The notes below the pieces were generated by a model. The model was not told the DNA's origin. It saw only the letters and a program-made list of their open reading frames with translations, and searched no databases. Below are positions 27,494 through 35,587 of a stretch of DNA of 64,000 nt, piece by piece (the stretch's first letter is position 1; every line of letters starts with the position of its first letter). Position numbers and translations under genes: made by a program. The stretch is from contig JACKEN010000012.1 in assembly GCA_020632995.1 (NCBI GenBank), positions 124,001 through 188,000 on the forward strand. The letters are read 5' to 3'. Source of the stretch: Deltaproteobacteria bacterium. Lineage in GTDB: Bacteria; Myxococcota; Kuafuiibacteriia; Kuafuiibacteriales; Kuafuiibacteriaceae.

Positions 27494-29046
27494 GGGCCGC
27501 CGCCGCTATCCTGGTCGCCGTCCTCCTCACGGCGCCGAGCTGGGCCCGGGCCCAGGTCCCCGCGGCCGAGGACGTGCTGCGCCCGGTGGCGGAGCTCGTC
27601 ATCGAGGCGATGCAAGAGACCTTGCGAGAGGACGGAAAGGCGGCGGAGCGCAGCCTCACCCGGGCCGCCGCGTTCCACCCCCGGGTCGCCGACGTGGACG
27701 TGGTCCGGGGGATGGTCCGGCTCCACTTGGGGCTGAGGGCCCAGGCCCGGCGCGACCTGCCCGAGCGCGGCCGGTGGGCGGCCTACCGCGCGATGGCCGA
27801 GGCGGGGGAGCGGGGCGGCCTCGGCCGCGCCCGGAGCGTGCTCGCCCGGGCCGCGGAGGTGGACGGCGCCGACGCCGCCAGCCTCTTCCTCGCCGCGCTC
27901 GCCTTCGCGGACGCGAAGCAGCCGGACCGGGCGGACGCGCTGCTCGCCCGGGCGGTGAAGCGAGCGTCCGGAGCGCTGGACGACGCCCTCGGCCCCGCCC
28001 CGGCCCAGGGGCTGGCCGAGGCGGTGCAGGTTGCCTTGCGCGGCCTCGTCCCGGACGACGAGGCCACGGTCCGAGCGGCCGAGGTCCTGATCGCCGCAGG
28101 GCACCGCGGCGTGGGCCTGGGGCTGCTCCGGCGCCTCCCGACCTCGAAACAGTGGCGCCTGCGGGCCCTGGTGGCCCGGCTGGACGCGCTGCGGGCGGTG
28201 GCCCCGGAGGCGGCGCGGGTGGCGGCGCAGGCGCTGTTGGAGGTCGACGCGGCACACCCCGCGGCGCGCCTCGCGCTGGCGGAGCTGGCGGTGGCCGAGG
28301 GCGATCTGGCCGACGCGCGGCGCCAGCTGGAAGGCGTGACCTTCACCGAGGGCACGGCGCGGTCCCGCGCGGGGCGGGTGCGGGCGCGGCTGGCCCTGGC
28401 CGACAAGGAGGGGCAAGCCGCCTTTCGCGCCGCGAAGGAGGCGGTGCTGGCCGACCCCAAGAGCCACGAGGCGCGGGCGCTCCTCGCCCGGAGCCTCCTG
28501 ATGACCGGCTCGGTCGAGCAGGCGGCGGAGGTGGCCGAGGATCTGCTGCGGAAGGCGCCGACCGAGGTCGACCCCTTCGGGCTCCTCGCCGACGTGCGCA
28601 CCGCCCAGGGGCGCACCCGCCAGGTCCAGGCCCTCGAGCTGCGCAGCCAGGGATTCCGGCGGGAGCGGGCGAAGCAAGCCGCCTTGCGCGCCTCGGTCGA
28701 GGAGGTGCTGGACGCGGTGCGGTCGGCCGAGGGTGGGCTGGGCGTGGCCGGGCTGAGCGGGCTTCGGGCCCGAGACCCGCGCCTCGGCCTCCCCATCGAC
28801 CTGGCCCTCGCGCGGGCGGCGGCGCCCGGGGTGGCGCGGGTCGCCCGGGACCGGGTGCTCGCCGCGTGCGCACCCCACTTCGGCGCGCTCCTGACCCGGT
28901 CGGGGGTGAGCGCGGAGACCGCGGCCACCGTCAGCCTCTACGGTCAGCCCCAGGCGCTCGCGGTGCCGCTGAGCGCCACCGATCCCTTCCGGTGTCGGCC
29001 CGGTGCGCTCCGAGTGGGAGATTCCCCCCGAAGAGGACACCGGTGA
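27490..29046 (+). CDS. Secreted TPR-like repeat protein
   Basis: 518 residues, GTG start overlapping the stop of the lipoprotein gene (GTGA, 27490-27493). The N-terminus MRAAAAILVAVLLTAPSWARA is a clear signal peptide. The rest is Ala/Arg/Leu-rich helical pairs typical of TPR or related solenoids (for example AASLFLAALAFADAKQPDRA, PAARLALAELAVAEGDLADA, HEARALLARSLLMTGSVEQA). No enzyme motif is present. As the third gene of the TonB-receptor operon it probably works in the periplasm as a scaffold. The last 20 residues (RVGDSPRRGHR) are unlike the rest. Confidence 0.7.
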   Translation: MRAAAAILVAVLLTAPSWARAQVPAAEDVLRPVAELVIEAMQETLREDGKAAERSLTRAAAFHPRVADVDVVRGMVRLHLGLRAQARRDLPERGRWAAYRAMAEAGERGGLGRARSVLARAAEVDGADAASLFLAALAFADAKQPDRADALLARAVKRASGALDDALGPAPAQGLAEAVQVALRGLVPDDEATVRAAEVLIAAGHRGVGLGLLRRLPTSKQWRLRALVARLDALRAVAPEAARVAAQALLEVDAAHPAARLALAELAVAEGDLADARRQLEGVTFTEGTARSRAGRVRARLALADKEGQAAFRAAKEAVLADPKSHEARALLARSLLMTGSVEQAAEVAEDLLRKAPTEVDPFGLLADVRTAQGRTRQVQALELRSQGFRRERAKQAALRASVEEVLDAVRSAEGGLGVAGLSGLRARDPRLGLPIDLALARAAAPGVARVARDRVLAACAPHFGALLTRSGVSAETAATVSLYGQPQALAVPLSATDPFRCRPGALRVGDSPRRGHR

Positions 29047-29370
29047 GTCGGTCACTTCGGCGTAACCGCCCGGACCTACGGTGTTTCCGGGTGGTACAGC
29101 GGCCGCATTGTTTGCGCCGGGGACTTGTTCGCAGGCACACAGCCCCGCACGTTGTCCGCAACTGATATTGCAATCGCCTCTCGGGGGGTGATGCGAGCAG
29201 GTGCGCGATTCTTGTGCTCGGGTTTGGAAGAAGGCACGGTCGATCCCGAACGGTGTCAGGGGATTGACAGGTCAAGCATCCGACATCGAGGCGCCTGGAT
29301 CGCACCTTGCTTCGGGGGTGCTCGAAACGGGGCTCTTGTTACTTTCCCGGGCGTCGAGGAGGTTGTTGTT
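29047..29370. promoter_or_regulatory. Intergenic region before the roadblock/ODP operon
   Basis: 324 bp without a convincing gene, and more A/T-rich than the flanking genes. It holds TTGACA at 29264-29269 within the palindrome TTGAC-AG-GTCAA (29264-29275), a possible -35 or operator, but I see no good -10 at the right spacing. The ribosome site GAGGAGG (29356-29362) is 8 bases before the GTG at 29371. A frame open from 29125 reads into the roadblock gene but lacks coding character before 29371. Confidence 0.4.
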
Positions 29371-29736
29371 GTGAGTCGAGTGGAACAATTGAATCGCATT
29401 CTCCGGTCGCTGCAGACCGCATCACCGGATGTTGAGGCGAGCGCGCTCATCTCCGAAGACGGCCTGATGATCGCAAGCGCGCTCCCTCAGCACATCGAGG
29501 AGTCTCGAGTCGCGGGCATGACCGCCACCATCCTGAGCCTGGGTACACGCGCAGCCATCGAGCTGGAGCGCGGTGACGTAGAGGAGGTGTTGGTGCGCGG
29601 CACCGACGGCTATGCGGTGATGCTGGCCGCCGGATCCGGCACGCTCCTGCTCGCGCTGGCGACGCGGAACGCCAAGCTGGGGCTCATCTTCCTCGACATG
29701 CGAAGGACGGTGGCCGAGATCAAGAAGATCCTGTGA
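29371..29736 (+). CDS. Roadblock/LC7 domain protein
   Basis: 121 residues, one roadblock/LC7 domain: SRVEQLNRILRSLQTASPDV, then VEASALISEDGLMIASALP, a helix EESRVAGMTATILSLGTRAA, and the strands YAVMLAAGSGTLLLALATRNAKLGLI. Roadblock proteins such as MglB regulate Ras-like GTPases (MglA) in cell polarity and motility, or act as scaffolds. No GTPase gene is in the window. The GTG start is chosen for the GAGGAGG ribosome site; a longer reading from 29125 would add 82 residues without homology. It is the first gene of a four-gene operon, 13 bp before the ODP-like gene. Confidence 0.8.
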   Translation: MSRVEQLNRILRSLQTASPDVEASALISEDGLMIASALPQHIEESRVAGMTATILSLGTRAAIELERGDVEEVLVRGTDGYAVMLAAGSGTLLLALATRNAKLGLIFLDMRRTVAEIKKIL

Positions 29737-29749
29737 GGAGGCGGCGACC

Positions 29750-30514
29750 GTGAGTACGACGCAGACACTCTTCGACCAGGCAGGGCACAAGAACCTCTTG
29801 CTCCCCGACTTCGGTCATGGGCTGGCGGTGCAAGCCAACCAGCACCTCATCATCCATGGCAACGAGGGCATGATCCTCGACCCCGGCGGGCACAAGGTCT
29901 ACAACCGCGTGCTGGGCGAGACCACGGGCCTGTTGAAGGGGGGCAAGCTTCGCTACTTGTTCCTCTCCCACCAGGACCCCGACATCATCGCCGCGGTGAA
30001 CGGTTGGTTGATGACCACCGACGCCGACGCCTACGTGTCGAGCCTCTGGGTGCGCTTCGTGCCGCACTTCGGCCTGGACCGCCTGGTGGAGCATCGCCTC
30101 CACGGCATCCCGGACGAGGGCATGGTGCTGAGCCTCGCCGGCGCGGATCTCTTGATCCTGCCCGCGCACTTCCTGCACAGCGCGGGCAACTTCCAGGTCT
30201 ACGACCCCATGTCGAAGATCCTGTACTCGGGCGATCTCGGGGCCTCGCTGGGCATGGACTACGATGTGGTGCCCGACTTCGACGCACACCTGCAGTACAT
30301 GGAGGGCTTCCACAAGCGATACATGACCTCCAAGATCGTGCTGCGCGCGTGGGTCAACATGGTGCGGAACCTCGATATTGAAATAATTGCACCTCAACAT
30401 GGAGCCATGTTCAAAGGCGCCGATATGTCCAAGAGGTTCATAGACTGGTGTGAGAGCTTGGAGTGTGGGGTGGACTTGCTGGAGGGTGGATTCAAGCTCC
30501 CAAGGAGGACATGA
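29750..30514 (+). CDS. ODP-like metallo-beta-lactamase-fold diiron protein
   Basis: 254 residues of the MBL fold, closest in motif to the oxygen-binding diiron protein (ODP) and flavodiiron group: metal-ligand candidates are His74, Asp76 and Asp78 in SHQDPDI, His140/His143 in LPAHFLHSAGN, Asp162 in YSGDLGAS and His217 in APQHGAMF. The Gln in HQDPD, where flavodiiron proteins have Glu, fits the ODP type, known in Treponema as an oxygen sensor acting on chemotaxis. No flavodoxin domain is attached. The GTG start has GAGGAGG upstream. Its stop overlaps the next ATG (ATGA, 30511-30514). Role here inferred: oxygen or nitric oxide sensing in a roadblock-based signalling unit. Confidence 0.75.
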   Translation: MSTTQTLFDQAGHKNLLLPDFGHGLAVQANQHLIIHGNEGMILDPGGHKVYNRVLGETTGLLKGGKLRYLFLSHQDPDIIAAVNGWLMTTDADAYVSSLWVRFVPHFGLDRLVEHRLHGIPDEGMVLSLAGADLLILPAHFLHSAGNFQVYDPMSKILYSGDLGASLGMDYDVVPDFDAHLQYMEGFHKRYMTSKIVLRAWVNMVRNLDIEIIAPQHGAMFKGADMSKRFIDWCESLECGVDLLEGGFKLPRRT

Positions 30515-31086
30515 TGCGCGGCGGCAAGGCACCTGAGTTCGAGGTCATAGAAGGCGGCCAATCGGACGCCGAGGGCCCGTTCTCGGTGGCGGATTACGTG
30601 CAGCTGGCCGGGCTGGGCGGGCACTCGGTGGTGGTCTCGGTCGAGGCGGGCTTCGAGGCCCGCGGCGAGATCGTCGTCCGTGAGGGCCGCGTATGGTGGG
30701 CCAGGGACGCACAAGGGGAAGGCGAAGAGGCCTTCCGCCGCCTGATCATCGCGGGGGACCTGAAGCGTAAGGCCCCCGCCCGCTGCCGCCCCCTCGGGGC
30801 GGTGCCGGTGCCGCGCAACATCCAGTCTTCTTTGGAGTCCCTCTTGCTGGACACCGCTCGGACCTGGGACGAGGACAGTCGGGACATCCCACCCGTGTCC
30901 ACACACGACCAGGAGCTCGCCCGCGATCACTTCGAGGCGTTCTTCGAGGAGGGCATCGACGCTCTCCTGCGCAAGTCCTACTCGGAGGCCTACGCCGCCT
31001 TCGCCACCGCCGCCGAGCTGCGCCCGGAAGACCACCTGGTGCAGACCAACTTGCAGCGCCTGCGGGATCTGGGTTACGGGGGTTGA
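30511..31086 (+). CDS. DUF4388/PATAN-like protein with TPR-like tail
   Basis: 191 residues, start MMRGGKAPEFEVIEGG with AAGGAGG upstream and overlapping the ODP stop. Residues 24-90 (VADYVQLAGLGGHSVVVSVE ... ARGEIVVREGRVWWARD ... GEEAFRRLI) match the DUF4388 (PATAN) pattern seen in PatA-type response regulators. The C-terminus holds one TPR-like helical pair (YSEAYAAFATAAELRPEDHL). No receiver or DNA-binding domain is present. The tight linkage to roadblock and ODP genes suggests an adaptor in the same signalling complex. An upstream start (30463) is unlikely because it has no ribosome site. Confidence 0.7.
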   Translation: MMRGGKAPEFEVIEGGQSDAEGPFSVADYVQLAGLGGHSVVVSVEAGFEARGEIVVREGRVWWARDAQGEGEEAFRRLIIAGDLKRKAPARCRPLGAVPVPRNIQSSLESLLLDTARTWDEDSRDIPPVSTHDQELARDHFEAFFEEGIDALLRKSYSEAYAAFATAAELRPEDHLVQTNLQRLRDLGYGG

Positions 31087-31096
31087 GAGGGTAGCC

Positions 31097-31923
31097 ATGA
31101 CCGTAGATCTTCAGTTCATCCTCGCCGCGGCCGGCGGCGCGCTCGCGCTCTGTCGGGCGTCGCCTACTTCGTTGGGCGGCGGGTCGGTCGTGCGGCCGAA
31201 GAGAGGATGCTGCAGACCGTCCGCTTCAAGGAGGACGAGCTGCGGCGCGCCCGCCTCGAGCTGAGCGCGGTGCTGAAGGCCGAGAAGCGGGTCTCCCAGG
31301 ACCTCGCCGCGGTCGCGGCCCCGATCCCGGCCGCGGAGCTGCCGAAGCTGGACCCCGAGGTGGCGGCGCGCCTCGAGGCGATGGAGGCCCGGGAGGACGC
31401 CCGCCAGAAGGAGCTGGCCGCCCTCATCGCGTCGATGGACGGGCGCAAGGTGCTGGACGAGCTCCGTGAGGTGATGGCGCCGCTGGCCGAGCAGGCGCGG
31501 GTGCAGAGCGCGCTGAGCGAGATGCCCACGATGTACCTGCACCGCGGTCACCTGGGGCACCTGCTCCGGGAGGTCGCGGCGCGGGCCGGCCTCTCCACCA
31601 TGATCCTGAGCGACGAGGTCGGCCTGCCGCTGGCCGCGACCTCCGCCGACGCCTCGGAGGCGCTCGCCGCCGCCGCGTCCCTCCTGCTGACCCTGGCCGA
31701 CCGCCTGGCCAGCACCGGGCAGCCCGCCCCGGTCGGCGTGGTGACCCGGGACGTCGAGGGCCACCTGACCCTCCACCGGATCTTCTCGCTCGACGACGAG
31801 CGCTACGTCCTCACCGCGGTGTCCAAGGGCACCGTCCTGGCCCCCGACAGCATGGACCCGGTGCTGCCCCAGCTCCGGCAGCTCCTGGCCCAGCGCAGCC
31901 CCGAAGTGGACGCTGTGGCCTGA
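31097..31923 (+). CDS. Membrane-anchored coiled-coil protein with roadblock-like C-terminus (frameshifted)
   Basis: About 275 residues. A short N-terminus MTVDLQFILAAAGGALAL begins a single membrane helix that continues, after one missing base near 31152, as GVAYFVGRRVGRAAEERML. A charged coiled coil follows (about 40-130, FKEDELRRARLELSAVLKAE), then a roadblock/LC7-like domain (LSTMILSDEVGLPLAATSAD, helix ASEALAAAASLLLTLADRL, strands GHLTLHRIFSLDDERYVLTA). It starts 10 bp after the PATAN gene, so it is the last member of the roadblock/ODP operon and could tether the complex to the membrane. Confidence 0.65.
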
Positions 31924-32013
31924 TCTCCGCCGGCCCAGGCTAACCCCCGGATCGACGTTCCGTGCACGGACGCTCTTGACGCCAGCGGCGGGCCGGAGTC
32001 GTGTTCACTGAAC

Positions 32014-34581
32014 ATGCTCCAGACCACGCTGGACAACGGACTCAAGGTCATCGTCGAGGAGCACCACGCCTCCAAGGTGGTGGCGGCACAGGTATGGGTG
32101 CGGGTGGGCTCGGCCGACGAGACCCCCGACGACGCCGGCCTCGCGCACGTGCACGAGCACATGCTCTTCAAGGGCACCGCCCGGCGGAAGGTGGGTGAGA
32201 TCGCGGCCGACGTAGAGGCGGTGGGCGGAGACATCAACGCCTGGACCAGCTTCGACCAGACCGTCTACCACGTCACCATGCCCAGCCGTGAGCTGGACGT
32301 GGCGTTGGACATCCTCGCCGACGCGGTCCAGCACTCCGCCTTCGACGCGGAGGAGCTCAAGAAGGAGCTCGAGGTGGTGCTGGAGGAGCTGCGGCGCGGC
32401 AAGGACACCCCGTCGCGCGTGGCGAGCGAGATGATCTTCTCCACCGCCTACAAGCACCACACCTACGGCCGCCCGGTGATCGGGTTCCAGGAGACGGTCG
32501 AGAAGTTCACCCGGGAGCAGATCCTCGCGTTCTACCGGCGCTTCTACCAGCCGCGGAACATGTGCCTGGTGGTGGTGGGCGACGTGGACGCCCAGGAGGT
32601 GGTGAAGAAGGCCGAGCGCCTCTTCGAGGCCGACCTGAACCAGGGCGCTGACCCCGAGCGGGGCCGGGTGGAGGAGCCGCCGCAGGCTGGCCTGCGGGTG
32701 GCCCTCGACAGCCAGGACATCCAGGAGACCCACCTCAACCTCGCGTGGCCGGGCACCGCGCTCCACCACGAGGACACCCCCGCCCTCGACGTGCTCAGCG
32801 TGCTGCTCGGCTCGGGCGAGAGCTCACGCCTGTATGCCCGGGTGAAGCGCGAGCAGCAGCTGGTGGCCGACACCTACGCCTACGCCTACACCCCCCAGGA
32901 CCGGGGCATCATCATGGTGGGCGGGCAGATCCAGGGGCCGCGCCTGCAGGAGGGCCTGCGCTCGATCCTGAAGGAGACGCTGCGCCTGTGCCACGAGAAG
33001 CCTGACCCGGCCGAGATCGAGAAGGCCCGCACCATCCTGCTGTCGGACGCGGTCTACTCCAAGGAGACGGTGCAGGGCATCGCCCGCAAGCTGGGCTACT
33101 TCGAGCTGGTGGCGGGCGACGTGGACTTCGAGGTGGAGTACTACGAGGCGATCCGTAGGGTGACGGCGGAGGACGTCCGCAGGGTGGCCTGCAAGTACCT
33201 CGGGGTCGAGCAGCTCAGCGTGGCCGCCCTGATGCCCACCGCCCACGCCCCCAACCTCGACGAGGCGGCGGTGCGGGCCACGGTCGAGTCGGTGATCGCG
33301 GAGCTCGCGGGCGAGTACGCGACCCCGCGCATCGAGCCCGGGCCCCTCGGGGTCGCGAAGGTGCTGCTCGAGAACGGCGCCACCCTGCTCGTCCTCGAGG
33401 ACGACTCGGTGCCGCTGGTGAGCGTGCGCGCCGCGGCGCAAGGTGGCCTGCTCGCGGAGACCGACCGTGACAACGGGGTCACCCACCTGACGGGCGAGCT
33501 GGTCGTGCGGGGCACCGAGCGCTACTCGGCCGACCAGATCATCCAGGAGACCGACGCGATGGCGGGCGGGCTCACCGGGCAGTCGGGCCGCAACTCGCTC
33601 GGCCTGCGCGGGGACTTCCTCAAGGAGTCCTGGGAGCGGGGCTTCGAGCTGTTCGCGTCCTGCCTCCTCGAGCCGGTGGTCCCCCAGGAGGAGCTCGACA
33701 AGGAGAAGCAGAACCAGCTCGAGGACATCCAGTCCCGGAAGGACTCCTTGTCGGCCCTGGCCTTCGAGCAGCTGGCCCGGACCCTCTTCGGCGCGCACCC
33801 CTATCACCTGCCGGTGCTCGGCACCGAGGAGAGCGTGGGGGCGCTGACGAGGGAAGATGTCTTGCGCACCTTCCGGACCCAGCTCCGGCCCGACCAGCTC
33901 ACGCTGTGCGTGGTGGGCGCGGTCGACGTGCCCGCCACCGTCCAGATGGTGCAGGCGCGGGTCGGTCGCGCGAAGCCGCACCCCGAGGCGGGCCGGGTGG
34001 TGCTGCCCGCCGCGCCGCTCGAGGTGGAGGGCCCGCGCTCGGCCCTCACCGTGAAGGACAAGGCCCAGGCGCACCTGGCCCTGGGCTTCTTGGGCGTGAG
34101 CATGGACGACCCGCGCCGGCCGGCCCTCGAGGTGCTCTCGAGCATCCTCGGCGGGCAGTCGGGGCGCCTGTTCCTCGAGCTGCGCGACAAGCTCTCGCTC
34201 GCCTACTCGGTGGGCGCCTTCAGCCTCGAGGGCCTCGCGCGCGGCTACTTCTCGGTCTACATCGGCACCTCGCCCGAGAAGCTGGCCACCGCCGAGGCGG
34301 GGATCCGGGCGGAGCTGCAGAAGATCATCGACACCCCGGTCGAGGACCGCGAGCTGACCCGCGCGATCCGCTACCTGGTCGGGGCGCACGAGATCTCGCT
34401 CCAGCGGGCGAGCGCGCGGTGCAGCACCATGGCGCTCAACGAGGCCTATCACCTCGGCTACGACGAGCACGCCCGCTACGCGGCCCGCGTCGAGGCGGTG
34501 ACCGCGAAGGCGGTGCAGGAGGTGGCCCGTGACATCATCCGGCTGGACCGGGCGGTGCGCTCGGTGGTGGCCCCGGGCTAG
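32014..34581 (+). CDS. M16 family zinc metallopeptidase (two-domain)
   Basis: 855 residues with two M16 (pitrilysin/processing-peptidase-like) halves. The N-terminal half carries the inverted zinc motif HxxEH in LAHVHEHMLFKGTA, with the distal Glu in ELKKELEVVLEELRRGKDTP; the C-terminal half (from about 440) lacks HxxEH and is the usual non-catalytic partner. No signal peptide is evident (MLQTTLDNGLKVIVEEHH), so it is probably cytoplasmic or exported by another route. It starts 90 bp after the roadblock operon; TTGACG (31976) with a 17-base spacer to TCGTGT is a weak promoter candidate. The lipoprotein gene follows 4 bp downstream. Confidence 0.85.
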   Translation: MLQTTLDNGLKVIVEEHHASKVVAAQVWVRVGSADETPDDAGLAHVHEHMLFKGTARRKVGEIAADVEAVGGDINAWTSFDQTVYHVTMPSRELDVALDILADAVQHSAFDAEELKKELEVVLEELRRGKDTPSRVASEMIFSTAYKHHTYGRPVIGFQETVEKFTREQILAFYRRFYQPRNMCLVVVGDVDAQEVVKKAERLFEADLNQGADPERGRVEEPPQAGLRVALDSQDIQETHLNLAWPGTALHHEDTPALDVLSVLLGSGESSRLYARVKREQQLVADTYAYAYTPQDRGIIMVGGQIQGPRLQEGLRSILKETLRLCHEKPDPAEIEKARTILLSDAVYSKETVQGIARKLGYFELVAGDVDFEVEYYEAIRRVTAEDVRRVACKYLGVEQLSVAALMPTAHAPNLDEAAVRATVESVIAELAGEYATPRIEPGPLGVAKVLLENGATLLVLEDDSVPLVSVRAAAQGGLLAETDRDNGVTHLTGELVVRGTERYSADQIIQETDAMAGGLTGQSGRNSLGLRGDFLKESWERGFELFASCLLEPVVPQEELDKEKQNQLEDIQSRKDSLSALAFEQLARTLFGAHPYHLPVLGTEESVGALTREDVLRTFRTQLRPDQLTLCVVGAVDVPATVQMVQARVGRAKPHPEAGRVVLPAAPLEVEGPRSALTVKDKAQAHLALGFLGVSMDDPRRPALEVLSSILGGQSGRLFLELRDKLSLAYSVGAFSLEGLARGYFSVYIGTSPEKLATAEAGIRAELQKIIDTPVEDRELTRAIRYLVGAHEISLQRASARCSTMALNEAYHLGYDEHARYAARVEAVTAKAVQEVARDIIRLDRAVRSVVAPG

Positions 34582-34585
34582 CGTG

Positions 34586-35206
34586 ATGGGCGCGCGGGGC
34601 AGGGCAGGGGCGGCGCTCGCGCTGGCGCTTTTGCTCGCGGGGTGCAGCCGAGCGATCGGCTCCGGCGAGGTGCGCGCCGACTTCCTGGTGCAGGACTGCC
34701 CGCCCGGCGAGGTGAACGGCGGGCTCGAGGACTACCGCTACGACGCGGGGTTCCTGGGCACGGCGCGCTTCCAGGGCTCGGTGACCCTGCAGATCTTCAA
34801 GCACCGCAGCCTCCCCGAGGAGACCGATGGGCTGGCGGTCCGCCTGGACCTCAACGCGCTCCAGCAGAGCGGGATCCTCGTGCTCGATCAGAGCGCAGGG
34901 CGCCTCGTCCTCGCGACCAGCCCCACCGCGCTGCCGGTGGCGTTCCAGAACCCGGTTGGGGCCGAGGTGAACCTCTCGCTGTTCGGCACCTGTCCCGACT
35001 TCCCCACCGTGCATGGGGTCGCGGGCACGGTGACCTTCGACGAGCTCCGCTTCGCCCTCGATCCCGAGGGCACCGGGATCGACGAGCGGGTGGTGGGGAC
35101 CTTGACCGCCTCGGTGGCGCGCGGGACCCCGCTCCAGGTGGTGGGCCAGCTGGACGCCGTGTTCGAGTTCGAGGTGCCGAAGCGCCCCCTGATGACCTTC
35201 GAGTGA
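34586..35206 (+). CDS. Lipoprotein of unknown function
   Basis: 206 residues. The signal peptide MGARGRAGAALALALLLAGC ends in a perfect lipobox LAGC. The mature part is beta-rich (VTLQIFKHRSLPEETDGLAV, GILVLDQSAGRLVLATSPTA, GVAGTVTFDELRFALDPEG) and ends ...VPKRPLMTFE. I recognise no family. It begins 4 bp after the M16 protease stop, so it is probably translated with it. GTG 34583 is an equally possible start one codon earlier. Confidence 0.7.
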   Translation: MGARGRAGAALALALLLAGCSRAIGSGEVRADFLVQDCPPGEVNGGLEDYRYDAGFLGTARFQGSVTLQIFKHRSLPEETDGLAVRLDLNALQQSGILVLDQSAGRLVLATSPTALPVAFQNPVGAEVNLSLFGTCPDFPTVHGVAGTVTFDELRFALDPEGTGIDERVVGTLTASVARGTPLQVVGQLDAVFEFEVPKRPLMTFE

Positions 35207-35216
35207 CCACCGTCGC

Positions 35217-35494
35217 TCAGGGGTCGAGGAACTGGATGAGCGCGTTCCAGTGCGCCTCGTTCCTCGGCGCCGGCTCGATCCGAGGGATGAGCCGCGCGCC
35301 CGCGATCTCGACCACGCTCGCCGGGCCGGCGCCGGTGGCGGAGCCGTAGTCGTTCGCGAGGTGGAGCGTGTCCGAGAGGGGCGCGTTCTGGTCGAGCTCG
35401 CCTACGTCTCCAGCACCGAGACCGCGGACCTCGCACCGGCCGCGCCCTCGACCGAGCCTCCCTGGATGAGACGACTCCTCGCCGAACGTGGCAT
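35217..35494 (-). pseudogene. Small minus-strand coding fragment, frameshifted
   Basis: The codons from about 35420 down to the stop at 35217 have nearly pure G/C third positions and read GELDQNAPLSDTLHLANDYG ... NEAHWNALIQFLDP. Just upstream a second frame reads GARSAVSVLET, and one missing base near 35425 would join them as SVLETYGELDQNAPLSD. ATG 35494 gives about 92 residues; no ribosome site or signal peptide is clear. It may be a short gene broken by an indel or the tail of a deleted gene. No family is recognised. It faces the lipoprotein gene at 34586-35206, and 35495-35587 holds nothing else. Confidence 0.35.
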
Positions 35495-35587
35495 CACGGG
35501 GCAGGCGCCGCATCCGGCCCCCGAGGATACGAAACCGTAGGCCGCTCTGTTGCACGAGGTTGGTCGGCGCGCCCAAGATCGCGCGGC

